DNA of 64,000 nt, from the NCBI GenBank assembly GCA_963728165.1, contig CAVSIY010000004.1, positions 62,001 to 126,000 of the forward strand, given 5' to 3'. The stretch is from Hyphomicrobium_A sp963728165. GTDB lineage: Bacteria; Pseudomonadota; Alphaproteobacteria; Rhizobiales; Hyphomicrobiaceae. The notes beneath the pieces were generated by a model. It had not been told where the DNA came from. It ran no database searches and was given only the letters and a program-made list of their open reading frames with translations. Shown here piece by piece: positions 8,737-19,136 of the stretch (position 1 is the stretch's first letter; each line of letters starts with the position of its first letter). Both the position numbers and the translations under genes were made by a program.

Positions 8737-9141
8737 TCAGCGGCTCTGCCGCCCGGGGTTCATGTAGTAGGTGATCATGAGCATCGACATGATCAGCGAC
8801 GACAACAGGCCGGCGAGGACGCCGACCCAGATGCCCGAATGGGCCTCGCGGTAGTCGTGCAGGAGGTCGTGGCCGGCAAGGCTGCCGGCGAGCGAGGACA
8901 CCAGCACGAATACGATGACCACGGCCGGAATTCTGGTCACGTCGGGCCCAGCGCCCCACACGACGCGGATCAATACGTGGCGCACGATGCCGGCCGCGAC
9001 CGTTGCGACGAAGCCCGAGATGATGGCGAGCAGCGTGCGGTCCACGCCCATCTGATCGAGGAGCCCGCCGACGATGGCGCCGACCGCGGCAGCGACCAGG
9101 ATTACGATCATCAGGCTTGCCGAGGTTACCCCTTCCGGCAT
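8737..9141 (-). CDS. Small four-TM membrane protein
   Basis: A 134-residue protein with about four hydrophobic helices (residues 9-28, 38-60, 71-88 and 103-125) and short loops, one holding RHVLIRVVWGAGPDVTR. The ATG follows GGGGAGGTGAG. No family recognised and no catalytic motif. It is monocistronic and diverges from the GYD-domain gene at 9354. Confidence 0.65.
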   Translation of the reverse strand: MPEGVTSASLMIVILVAAAVGAIVGGLLDQMGVDRTLLAIISGFVATVAAGIVRHVLIRVVWGAGPDVTRIPAVVIVFVLVSSLAGSLAGHDLLHDYREAHSGIWVGVLAGLLSSLIMSMLMITYYMNPGRQSR

Positions 9142-9353
9142 CGCTCACCTCCCCGGTGAAATCTGGTTGTTTGCTGGCGTCAATTGTGGCGGCCCGGTCT
9201 TAACATGCGGTATCGGGGAGCCGTCGAATTGGGGTTGCATATCCCCTGATGTGGCGAATTGGGAAACCAGCCGCGTGGCACGCTCCGCCTCCCCGCGTCC
9301 GGGCCGATCGAGCCCGAAGCGACGACGGGGGGTCCGTCACGAGGAGACACACC

Positions 9354-9647
9354 ATGGCAACCTACATCGTGCTCATCAACTTCACCGAGAAAGGCGCCAA
9401 AGCCGTGCGCGATACAGCCAAGCGCGCCGATGCTTTCAAGAAGATCGCCAAGAAGGCGGGCGTCACCTTGAAGGACGCGCATTGGACGCTCGGCGCTATT
9501 GACGGCGTCCTCACCTACGAGGCGCCCGACGACGAGACGATGACCGCCTACCTGCTCGGCGTCGCCGAGGAGGGGTTCGTCAAGACGCAGACGATGCGCG
9601 CGTTCGCCGAGCCCGAGATCAAGAAGATCATCGGCAAGATGCCGTAG
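9354..9647 (+). CDS. GYD-domain protein
   Basis: A 97-residue single-domain protein: MATYIVLINFTEKGAKAVRD, then AGVTLKDAHWTLGAIDGVLTYEAPDDE and a helical end. This matches the GYD family, a small ferredoxin-like alpha/beta fold of unknown function in which the G-Y/I-D motif lies mid-domain (here GAID). The ATG is preceded by GAGGAG. It was chosen over an upstream in-frame ATG at 9249, whose extension is arginine-rich. Confidence 0.85.
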   Translation: MATYIVLINFTEKGAKAVRDTAKRADAFKKIAKKAGVTLKDAHWTLGAIDGVLTYEAPDDETMTAYLLGVAEEGFVKTQTMRAFAEPEIKKIIGKMP

Positions 9648-9776
9648 CGCTGCAGCGCGCGCTTCTTGCGGAAGACTGTGCCCGAGACGCAATCGGCCAT
9701 CCTCCCGTGGACGCTCCCGGGGCAACCGTGCGACGCTTCCCGCGCATGATTCGCCGAAAGATCGGGAGGACACGAC

Positions 9777-10022
9777 ATGGAGCCGCTCATGGGAGTTCTC
9801 ATCGGGTTGGTCGTGGCGATCGTTGCGCTGATCGTTTTCACCTTCATTTTCATGTGGATCTGGAACCTCGTGATGCCCGACGTGTTCGGCGTCAAGCAGC
9901 TCACGCCGTGGCAGGCGCTCGGCATCCTCATCCTCGCGGCGATCCTGTTCGGCGGCCACCGGGTGGTGAACGTGTACCCGCACGCCTTCCACCACCACGT
10001 GGCAGGGCCGGCACCCGTTTAG
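9777..10022 (+). CDS. Small membrane protein with two TM segments
   Basis: An 81-residue protein: a long first hydrophobic helix (MGVLIGLVVAIVALIVFTFIF) ending in the aromatic MWIWNLVMPDVFGVKQLT, a second helix (ALGILILAAILFGGH), and a histidine-rich tail (HAFHHH). WNxxMPxxFG followed by LTxWQAxGLLxL is a pattern seen in many small bacterial membrane proteins of unknown role. Start supported by GGAGGAC. A hairpin terminator follows. Confidence 0.75.
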   Translation: MEPLMGVLIGLVVAIVALIVFTFIFMWIWNLVMPDVFGVKQLTPWQALGILILAAILFGGHRVVNVYPHAFHHHVAGPAPV

Positions 10023-10047
10023 GGCCTGAGGTTTGTAAGCCTGCGCC

Positions 10048-10082
10048 GCCGCCGCGATAGCAAGCGGCGGCCTTATTTATTG
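10048..10082 (+). terminator. Rho-independent terminator
   Basis: Perfect 8-base stem GCCGCCGC / GCGGCGGC with an 8-base loop, followed by CTTATTTATT. It lies about 25 bases after the small membrane protein gene. Confidence 0.7.
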
Positions 10083-10274
10083 GCGCCCCGACGCGAGGCT
10101 GCGCCGATCATTCGCGCGGTGTGCGGGTAAACCGATGATCCGTGCCGGGATTTTCCGTTGGATATCTTTTGCTCTATGATGCATCAAGCTTGACCGACGT
10201 ACGCTGACGGTCGATCCCAGCGACGCACCAAGCGCCCGTGTGAGGCGCCGGGGATACGTGGGGGCGAAACGCCC

Positions 10275-10688
10275 ATGGACACTGCAAGTTTATTGCAGGC
10301 TATCTACAAGGCCTACCGCGAGAACCGCCTCGCCGACATGCTTGGCTATCTCGACGAGGACTTCCGCTACGCCGTGCATCTGCCCGAGGAGGCGCTGCCG
10401 GGCGGCGACAAGGTGCGCAACAAGGCGGAGACGGCGGAGTTGCTCACGTATCTGGGAGAGACCTACGACTTCCTCGCCTACGATCCGGGGCCGATCATCG
10501 CCGCCGACGGCAGGGCAACGGTGCAGCCGCAGATCCGCATCCGCGACAAGCGCACGGGCAAGGTGCTCGAGACCAAGCTCGCCCATGCCTGGACCGTCAA
10601 GGACGGCAAGGCCGTGGCGCTCGATGAGCGTCACGACGTTGAAAAGATCGAAGCGTTTCTGAAAAGCGTGGCCGACAACGGCGCCTGA
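10275..10688 (+). CDS. NTF2-like (SnoaL-type) protein
   Basis: A 137-residue NTF2-like protein: SLLQAIYKAYRENRLADMLGYLDEDFRYAVHLPEE, then the beta sheet with QPQIRIRDKRTGKVLETKLAHAWTVKDGKAVALDERHD. Its organisation parallels the protein at 8173-8634 (helix, D/E-D-F/I, HxPxE, C-terminal D-E-x-H-D). Short intracellular protein with no signal peptide; substrate unknown. Confidence 0.8.
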   Translation: MDTASLLQAIYKAYRENRLADMLGYLDEDFRYAVHLPEEALPGGDKVRNKAETAELLTYLGETYDFLAYDPGPIIAADGRATVQPQIRIRDKRTGKVLETKLAHAWTVKDGKAVALDERHDVEKIEAFLKSVADNGA

Positions 10689-10727
10689 AGCGCGACCGCC
10701 AACTCGCGGCGGCCGAAGCCCCTCACC

Positions 10728-11249
10728 TCAGCATTTGCGCAAGGCCGCCGAAAGCTCGCGGAAGTAGCTCGAGCGCTCGGGCGACACCGTCACCTGCTGG
10801 GCGCACTCGGATCCCGCCACCGCCATCTTGGCCTGGAAGAAGGCGCCGCCCAGCATCACCTCGAAACCGTCCTTGGTCACGTCGCCGCGCACGATCCCGG
10901 CGAGCGAGTTGATCTTGTCCTCCCAGCGGCCCGTGACCTTGGTGCCCTCGACCTGCAGAAGCGTCGCCGCCTCGAGCCGGATGCTGTCGCCCTTGCAGCG
11001 CAGGTTCTGCTTCATGCCGGAGCCGTCCTTGGTGGGCAGGTACGTCACCACGCATTTGAAACTCAGCGGGTCACCCGAGGTCGACGTCATCACCGCATCG
11101 CCGCTCCAGCGCCCGGCGAGGCGCGCCAAGGGATCGGAGGCGGGGATGGCGGCGATGTTGGCGGTGGAGGCGGCAGCGAGCGCAATGCCCGCGCCCGCGA
11201 CGACTTTGGCTAATCTGGAAACCTCGAAGCGACGAGAGGTGTGCAGCAC
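10728..11249 (-). CDS. Secreted protein, possibly beta-barrel lipid-binding type
   Basis: A 173-residue protein with a signal peptide (LAKVVAGAGIALAAASTANIAA). The mature part is mostly alternating beta strands: LAGRWSGDAVMTSTSG, FKCVVTYLPTK, SGMKQNLRCKGDSIRLEA, VTGRWEDKINSLAGIVRGDV, FEVMLGGAFFQAKMAV. The repeated GRW and conserved cysteine pair suggest a small lipocalin-like barrel, but no family is assigned. The GTG at 11249 has GGAGGG upstream; longer in-frame extensions have no coding character. Confidence 0.65.
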   Translation of the reverse strand: MLHTSRRFEVSRLAKVVAGAGIALAAASTANIAAIPASDPLARLAGRWSGDAVMTSTSGDPLSFKCVVTYLPTKDGSGMKQNLRCKGDSIRLEAATLLQVEGTKVTGRWEDKINSLAGIVRGDVTKDGFEVMLGGAFFQAKMAVAGSECAQQVTVSPERSSYFRELSAALRKC

Positions 11250-11550
11250 GTGGCCCTCCTGCTCAATGCAAGCGCTCTGGCGCGTCTTTGTTTTGTGGCT
11301 CCGGGCTCGCGGCCCATGCGCGCTCAAATGCTGCATGGGGAGGCAAATGCCTCGTTTGGGGCCCGGTCCCACCCCCGATTGAAAAAGAGTCTGCCGCCCG
11401 ATCTGGTCATCTTCTTGTTCATAGGCCAAAAAAGGGGGTAGGCAGACCAGGGTGCGCCCGCCTAGCGCGGAAAGGCCCCAGCGCGGCGTGAACGCGCCTG
11501 TTTCTGCTATGCTTGACGATAAGGCGCGAAGGCGAGAACAAGGCGAAGGC
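11250..11550. other. Intergenic region between divergent genes
   Basis: About 300 bases between the secreted-protein gene (minus) and the mutase gene (plus). It should hold both promoters. A short AT-richer stretch lies around 11370-11440. No operator or RNA structure recognised. Confidence 0.4.
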
Positions 11551-13717
<2,167 letters not shown>

Positions 13718-14259
13718 CGGTCGAACTCATGGCGCTCAACTCCATCTTCATGCTGAGATGTGGGTCGCGCCCTCGGCGGGAAGTTTAGAGAACCGGCCCC
13801 GCCCGAAAGGGTCATGTCCCGCGGAGGCGGGAACCCAGTCGCACAAGGAGCCAGTTGATGTGAGTTCGAGCTCGGAAACGAACTAGCCGGCCAGGACGCC
13901 CTCAATCCCGACATCAGACGAACGCCGATGCCCGTGACGAGTCCTGGCGTCCCGGCCTGCGACGCGGAGCAAGACGGAGTGCGCGTTGCGGCGCACCATC
14001 GCGAGTTGCCGTCAAAGACTGTGACCGTTACGTCCCGACGTGAAGGATCCGAGGAGGACCGCTACGCAAGCCTCCGGGCTTGCGTCTACGGCGACTGAGA
14101 GCTGTCTCGACGCACCGCGCGGTATCCGCGAGCTGTGCGAGATCGTCGAGGAGGTCATCGCCATCTACAAGCAGGACTGTTTCCACTCCTCATCGCGACT
14201 TTGCCAATAAGCTCGCAGTCGCTAGATGCCGGCGTGATCAATTTCACCACGGAGGACCG
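13718..14259. other. Long intergenic region with hairpins and possible coding remnants
   Basis: About 540 bases. It holds a small palindrome CCCGC-GGAG-GCGGG at 13818-13831 within GTCAT...AACCCAG, like intergenic repeats of Hyphomicrobiales, and an imperfect 12-base inverted repeat (13889-13900 with 13946-13957). Two stretches look coding but have no start: one ending in RYASLRACVYGD at about 14096, and one reading RGIRELCEIVEEVIAIYK then stopping at about 14209. They may be remains of a decayed gene. Confidence 0.45.
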
Positions 14260-14514
14260 ATGAACGAACCGATCGAGCCAGGCTTCATGGCCTTCGTCGC
14301 CGAGGGCAGCGAAGGCATCGGCGCCGTGCGCGGCGTCTCCTCCGACAGCCTCGTCATCTACATCGAGAACGCCGGCGAGTTCATCGTCCCCATGTCGGCC
14401 GTCAAGAAGGTGCACGACCAAAAGGTCATGCTGAACCCCCGCCTTCTGGACAAGGCGCTGCTCGACGCTATCGGCCACGTCCACGACAGCGAGGATCCCA
14501 AGCTCGTCGGCTGA
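14260..14514 (+). CDS. Small conserved-type protein, possibly PRC-barrel-like
   Basis: An 84-residue protein starting after GGAGG. The sequence IEPGFMAFVAEGSEGIGAVRGVSSDSLVIYIENAGEFIVPMSAVKKVHDQKVML has the strand pattern of a PRC-barrel-like or DUF2171-type domain: a variable G-S-E-G-I-G-x-V turn, then a strand ending in V-P-x-x-A-V. Role unknown, often stress-related in other genomes. Separate from the next gene by about 120 bases. Confidence 0.7.
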   Translation: MNEPIEPGFMAFVAEGSEGIGAVRGVSSDSLVIYIENAGEFIVPMSAVKKVHDQKVMLNPRLLDKALLDAIGHVHDSEDPKLVG

Positions 14515-14637
14515 AGCTGGGCCTGTCCCCCCGGAAACAGCGGCGCAGGCCCGGCTCTGGCATAAGCCGTCCCAACTCGGGGAGGCGCCCCGGCTCGAAG
14601 CCGCGCGCGCCCTCGCACCACACGGGACGGAGCGACG

Positions 14638-15177
14638 ATGATCCGCACTTTCTTCGCAGGCCTGGGCGTGGTGTTCACCCTGCTCATCGTGTTCTGCGCC
14701 AGCTTCCTGGGGCGGCTCGCCTATGAGCAAGGCGCGCAAGCCCCCGCGCACCAGCGCCTCGCCGTCGCCATCACGCGCGATCTATCGCGCGCCTGGTCGG
14801 TCAAGGACATCCGCGCGTACTATGCGGGCACCGTGGGCCACAGGCTCAGCGCGGCCGGCGCACAGCAGCCCTTCAACGCCCTAAAGCCGCTCGGGTCCTT
14901 ACGCTATGTCGATGACACCGAGGTGGCCACCGGCTGGACGCGCGGCAGCCTGGCCCGCGTCACCTCGCCGGCGGCGGCGGCCGAGCTCATGGCCGAGCTC
15001 TTGAGCAAGACCGTGCGCGTCAGCTTCCTCGCCAAGTTCGCCAACGGCTTCGCCCATGTGACGGTGGAGCTGCGCCACGAGGGCGGCGCCATGAAGCTGT
15101 GGCACTTGCAGATCGACAGCCGCGAGCCGCTCCCCAGCGCCCCGCGTCAGCGCCCGCAGGCGATCAGCCACGCGTGA
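14638..15177 (+). CDS. Membrane-anchored hypothetical protein
   Basis: A 179-residue protein with one N-terminal TM anchor (FFAGLGVVFTLLIVFCASFLG) followed by a soluble, probably periplasmic alpha/beta domain of about 150 residues (LRYVDDTEVATGW, KTVRVSFLAKFANGFAHVTVELRHEGGAMKLWHLQI) and a Pro/Arg tail. The domain pattern (helices, then a curved sheet with VTVELRHEGGxWKLW-like end) resembles small NTF2/DUF4019-like domains, but this is uncertain. No partner gene is evident. Confidence 0.65.
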   Translation: MIRTFFAGLGVVFTLLIVFCASFLGRLAYEQGAQAPAHQRLAVAITRDLSRAWSVKDIRAYYAGTVGHRLSAAGAQQPFNALKPLGSLRYVDDTEVATGWTRGSLARVTSPAAAAELMAELLSKTVRVSFLAKFANGFAHVTVELRHEGGAMKLWHLQIDSREPLPSAPRQRPQAISHA

Positions 15178-15292
15178 GGCGCCCCCCCGGCGCCGCCACT
15201 TCTTTCTCGGCATCCCACGCACCGGCCTGGGCAGCGGCATGGCAGATGGTGTAGGACACCTCCCGCGAGGCTGCCGCGCCAGGAAAACCGCC

Positions 15293-16264
15293 ATGCTGAC
15301 CATCTATGAAGCCAACGGCAAAGGCCTGAAGGTGCACGACCGGGACGCGCCGATCACCGGCAACTGCGTCTGGATCGACCTGTTGCAACCTTCCCCCGAT
15401 GAGGACCGCTTCGTGGAGGAGGTGCTCATGGTCGACATCCCCACGCGCGCGGAGATGCGCGAGATCGAGCCCTCCAACCGCTTCTACCAGGAGAAGGGCG
15501 CCTACTTCATGACGGCGTCCATCGTCTACAACATCGAGGCCCCGGTCCCCTCGACCACACCCGTCACCTTCATCCTGGCGGGCGACCGCCTCGTCACCGT
15601 GCGCTACGCCGAGCCCAAGGCCTTCCCGCTCTACATGCAGCGCGTGGACAAGGGCGATGCACCTTGCACGACGGGCGCCGCCATCATGATGGGCCTCATC
15701 GAGGCGCTCATCCACCGCAAGGCCGACCTCATCGAGCGCATCCAGGACGAGGTCGACCGGCTGGCACAGGCCATCTTCGATCTGAAAGGCGGCAAGCAGA
15801 GCCGGCCGCGCCGGTTCGACGTGCTCTTGAAAGGCACCGGCAAGGCCGGCGACATCACCGCGCGCGCCGAGGAGAGCGCCACCTCGCTCAACCGGCTGTT
15901 GCACTTCCTGGTGCAGGCGATGCGCGAGCGCGGCGACGACCCACGCGTGCGCCAGCGCATCAAGGCAGCCCACCGCGATATCAACTCGCTGATGGACCAC
16001 ACCCGCTTTTTGTCGGGCCGCATCACCTTCCTGCTCGATGCGACGCTCGGCATGATCTCCACCGAGCAGAACCAGATCATCAAGCTGTTCTCGGTGATGG
16101 CGGTGGTGCTGCTGCCGCCGACGCTGATCGCCTCCATCTACGGCATGAACTTCAAGCAAATGCCCGAGCTTCAGTGGACCTACGGCTACCCGTGGGCGCT
16201 CGGGCTCATGGTGATCGCGGCGCTCGTTCCCGTAATCTACTTCCGCCGCAAGGGCTGGCTCTAG
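15293..16264 (+). CDS. corA: CorA-family magnesium/cobalt channel
   Basis: A 323-residue CorA divalent-cation channel of the inner membrane, a homopentamer. The long cytosolic N-domain is followed by two C-terminal TM helices; TM1 ends in the signature YGMN (SIYGMNFKQMPELQW), which forms the selectivity filter, and TM2 ends in a basic tail YFRRKGWL. The ATG at 15293 gives the usual N-terminus MLTIYEANGKGL. The stop codon shares the bases CTAG with the stop of the convergent chrA gene. Confidence 0.95.
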   Translation: MLTIYEANGKGLKVHDRDAPITGNCVWIDLLQPSPDEDRFVEEVLMVDIPTRAEMREIEPSNRFYQEKGAYFMTASIVYNIEAPVPSTTPVTFILAGDRLVTVRYAEPKAFPLYMQRVDKGDAPCTTGAAIMMGLIEALIHRKADLIERIQDEVDRLAQAIFDLKGGKQSRPRRFDVLLKGTGKAGDITARAEESATSLNRLLHFLVQAMRERGDDPRVRQRIKAAHRDINSLMDHTRFLSGRITFLLDATLGMISTEQNQIIKLFSVMAVVLLPPTLIASIYGMNFKQMPELQWTYGYPWALGLMVIAALVPVIYFRRKGWL

Positions 16265-17568
16265 ACGGGCGCGAGGTGCAGCCACAGCAGGGCCGCTGCG
16301 GCGCAGAGCCCGAGCGTCACGGCGATAGCGGCGCGAAAGGCGAACACCAGAACGAGCGCGAGGCCCGTCAGTGCCAGCGCGGTCCAGTTTATCGAGGCGG
16401 GATCGGGCACCGGCAGGCGCAAGGGGCCGAAGGCGCGCTCGCCCACGTTAGCAAACAGGACGTGCAGCGCGAACCAGGTCGACAGGTTGGCGATGACGCC
16501 GACGACCGCCGCAGTGACGGTGCGCAAGGCGGAGACGAGCCGCGGCGCGTGGGTCAGACGCTCGATGTAGGGCGCGCCGGCGAAGATCCACAGAAAGCAA
16601 GGGGCGAACATCGCCCACAGCGTGACCAGCGCGCCGAGGACACCCATGACCACGGGATTGCCGCCGCCAAAGCGGTGCGCGGCCGTGTAGCCGACGAACT
16701 CGGTGACGAGGATCAAGGGGCCATTCGTCGTCTCGGCGAGGCCGAGCCCGTCGAGCATCTCGCCGGGCGTGAGCCACTGATAGCCGGTGACCACCTGCTG
16801 CGCCATGTAGGCGAGCAGCGCATAGGCGCCGCCGAAGCTCACCACCGCCAGCTTGGAGAAATACCAGGCGATCTGCGCCAGCACGTGATCGGGGCCAAAC
16901 ACCAGCGCGATCGCGGCCAGCGGCAAGATCCAGACGGCGAGCCACACGCCGATGGTGCGCAGCGTCTGCGAAGTCGGCACGGCGACCATGGGCGCAGCCG
17001 GCGCCGCAAGCGCTGGCGCGCGCAGATAGCCGGCGGCGGCGGCCGCGGCCACAACCAGCGGAAAGGGAAGGGCCAGGAAGAAGATGGCGACGAAGGCGGC
17101 GGCGGCGGCGAGCCAATCGGCGCCGCCTTTCAGCGCGCGCCGCCCCAGACGGACGAGCGCCTCCAGCACGATGGCGAGGACGGCGGCCTTGACGCCGATG
17201 AACAGCGCCTCCGCCTGCGGGGTGCGGCCGTAGGCGCCGTAGAGGATCGACAGCGCCAGTACGAGGAGCGCGCCCGGCGCGACGAACAGGAGGCCGGCCG
17301 CCAGTCCGCCGCGAACGCCGTGCAGCCGCCAACCGGAATAGGTGGCAAGCTGCATGGCCTCGGGGCCCGGCAACAGCATGCAGAAGCTCAGGGCCGACAG
17401 GAACGTGCGCTCGCCGAGCCACCGGCGCTCGTCGACCAGCACCCGATGCATGAGCGCGATCTGTGCGGCAGGTCCGCCGAAGGATAAGAGCCCGATGCGG
17501 GCCCAGACCGCGGCAGCCGTGCGAAAGTCGGGTCGCGCAACCGCTTCCTCGCCTGCCTCGCCCTGCAT
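16261..17568 (-). CDS. chrA: Chromate transporter ChrA (two-domain form)
   Basis: A 435-residue inner-membrane protein with two homologous CHR halves and about 10-12 TM helices. First half: ARIGLLSFGGPAAQIALMHR, LLPGPEAMQLATY. Second half: FSKLAVVSFGGAYALLAYMAQ, GLAETTNGPLILVTEFVGY. The repeated SFGGP/SFGGA and PGPE/TTNGP motifs identify the long-chain CHR family, which exports chromate with the proton gradient. No chrB regulator is next to it. It converges with corA, sharing the 4-base CTAG stop overlap. Confidence 0.95.
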   Translation of the reverse strand: MQGEAGEEAVARPDFRTAAAVWARIGLLSFGGPAAQIALMHRVLVDERRWLGERTFLSALSFCMLLPGPEAMQLATYSGWRLHGVRGGLAAGLLFVAPGALLVLALSILYGAYGRTPQAEALFIGVKAAVLAIVLEALVRLGRRALKGGADWLAAAAAFVAIFFLALPFPLVVAAAAAAGYLRAPALAAPAAPMVAVPTSQTLRTIGVWLAVWILPLAAIALVFGPDHVLAQIAWYFSKLAVVSFGGAYALLAYMAQQVVTGYQWLTPGEMLDGLGLAETTNGPLILVTEFVGYTAAHRFGGGNPVVMGVLGALVTLWAMFAPCFLWIFAGAPYIERLTHAPRLVSALRTVTAAVVGVIANLSTWFALHVLFANVGERAFGPLRLPVPDPASINWTALALTGLALVLVFAFRAAIAVTLGLCAAAALLWLHLAPV

Positions 17569-17994
17569 GCCCGGCTCCTCCCCGCCCCCCGCGTACGGCG
17601 CGCCGCTGCCACTTCATAGGGCAGTCCCCAACTGCTTCCGGATTGCAGCTGCGACTCGCCGTCGCGGCACTGCACTAGTGCACCGCACAAAACTCCTTTG
17701 AATTCCGCAACTAGGGCGAATATTACAGGAATGTCGTTCAATTTGATGCATTGACCGCCACATTTACCGGTGGTCGGTAGCGGGTGCCAGGACGGGGGAC
17801 AGCCCCTGAGCCATGGCGGCAGAACAGGTTCTGGTGTTCCGCTTTTAGGCCACTCTCCACCCGCAAAGCCCCTTCCCACCAAATCGTGACGCCTCCTCGA
17901 AGGAGCGCACCTCCAGGTCTCGCCCATCCGGCGAGCTGGTCCGGGGGTCGGGCGATTGGCCCAAGCACTGCCGCTGTAAACAGGAGTGAATGAA
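17569..17994. other. Intergenic region upstream of rlpA and chrA
   Basis: About 425 bases between divergent chrA and rlpA. The stretch 17690-17770 is AT-richer than its surroundings and is the likely chrA promoter zone. No gene, repeat or RNA element recognised. Confidence 0.4.
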
Positions 17995-18594
17995 ATGCGG
18001 ACCTTGATCTATTCCGCGGTGGCCGTGCTGACGCTCGGTCTCGTGACATTGTCGCCGGCCAGCGCCGCGACCTATTGGAAGTGCATGGGGCCGGCGGTGG
18101 CCTGCTCGGGCTCGGCGGCATCGTTCAGCGCCGCGGCCTACCACAGGGGCTCGCGCGGCCACGTCCATGCAAGCCGCCGGGGCGGGCGGCACGTCGCCAG
18201 CCGTCGTCATGCGCGCTCTTACCAGGTTGCCAGCCGCAGCGAGCGCCACAGCCGCAACAGCCACGCGGCTCGCTTCAGCAGTGCGGCCTATGCGGGCGGC
18301 GGCTCTTACTCGGGCATGGCCTCCTACTACGGCAGTGAATCGGGTTCGCGCACGGCTTCGGGCGCCCACTTCAATCCCGGCGCCATGACGGCGGCCCACC
18401 GCACCCTGCCGTTCGGCACCAGAGTGCGCGTCACCAACCGGCGCAACGGCCGCTCGGTCGTGGTCACCATCAACGACCGCGGGCCCTTCGTCCGCGGCCG
18501 CGTCATCGACCTGTCGTCGGGCGCCGCAGGCGTCATCGGCATGCGCTCTTCAGGCGTCGCGCCCGTGAGCCTGGAGGTTCTCGGCCGCAGCTGA
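17995..18594 (+). CDS. rlpA: RlpA-like septal-ring lytic transglycosylase-type protein
   Basis: A 199-residue exported protein: signal peptide ending in SPASAA, a long Ser/Arg/His/Gly-rich linker (about residues 35-105), then the double-psi beta-barrel of RlpA: GMASYYGSESGSRTASGAHFNPGAMTAAHRTLPFGTRVRVTNRRNGRSVVVTINDRGPFVRGRVIDLS. The catalytic-type Asp of NDRGPF is present. RlpA proteins cleave denuded peptidoglycan glycans at the septum. There is no SPOR domain and no lipobox cysteine, so this is the short soluble form. AGGAG precedes; a GTG nine bases upstream is possible. A strong terminator follows. Confidence 0.9.
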   Translation: MRTLIYSAVAVLTLGLVTLSPASAATYWKCMGPAVACSGSAASFSAAAYHRGSRGHVHASRRGGRHVASRRHARSYQVASRSERHSRNSHAARFSSAAYAGGGSYSGMASYYGSESGSRTASGAHFNPGAMTAAHRTLPFGTRVRVTNRRNGRSVVVTINDRGPFVRGRVIDLSSGAAGVIGMRSSGVAPVSLEVLGRS

Positions 18595-18618
18595 GCCCCA
18601 CATCCAGGCACAAGGAAT

Positions 18619-18653
18619 GGGCGGCGGATGCGAGGCATCCGCCGCCCTTTTTT
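18619..18653 (+). terminator. Rho-independent terminator after rlpA
   Basis: Perfect 13-base stem GGGCGGCGGATGC / GCATCCGCCGCCC with loop GAG, followed by six T. It begins 24 bases after the rlpA stop. Confidence 0.92.
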
Positions 18654-18722
18654 GTTGTGGAGTAGGCAAGGGGCAATAGGACTGTGCTGCAGACGTCGCT
18701 GCCGACCGTCGACTGCCCGCCT

Positions 18723-18908
18723 TTAGCTTGCCGTCACCTGGCTCACGGCCGGCGGCACTGGCATCCATAGGCCGACCTGGCTGTCGCGCACGCCGAGGAG
18801 CAGGAGCCCGATGGCAACGAGCGCCGCGCCGACAAGTGCGACCGCGACCGCGGCCGCGGGCCCCGTCAGAAGCGGATGAGACGGCGAACTATCGCTGGCG
18901 ACTTTCAT
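18723..18908 (-). CDS. Small single-TM protein
   Basis: A 61-residue frame starting at an ATG with AGGAA nine bases upstream. It contains one long hydrophobic helix (GPAAAVAVALVGAALVAIGLLLLGV) followed by RDSQVGLWMPVPPAVSQVTAS. The pattern is plausible for a small membrane protein but the support is codon pattern and start only. It is divergent from the HTH gene at 19137. Confidence 0.45.
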   Translation of the reverse strand: MKVASDSSPSHPLLTGPAAAVAVALVGAALVAIGLLLLGVRDSQVGLWMPVPPAVSQVTAS

Positions 18909-19136
18909 GGGAGCCGTTCCTGTTTGGCTACGAGGTCTGGGTCGTGGGGTGCGACCGGAAACATTTGCACGCTTGCGAAACATGAGACCCTCGCCCGGGA
19001 AATGCGAGATAACGAGCCGGCATCGAACGGAAAACGTCGGTGTCGCTCCCTTCCCGTTGGCCTCGCGGGACAAAAACCGGTAAATTCCGGAAAGTCCGTC
19101 GATGCCGCACCCAGGGACCCAAGGGCCGCTGCCGCC

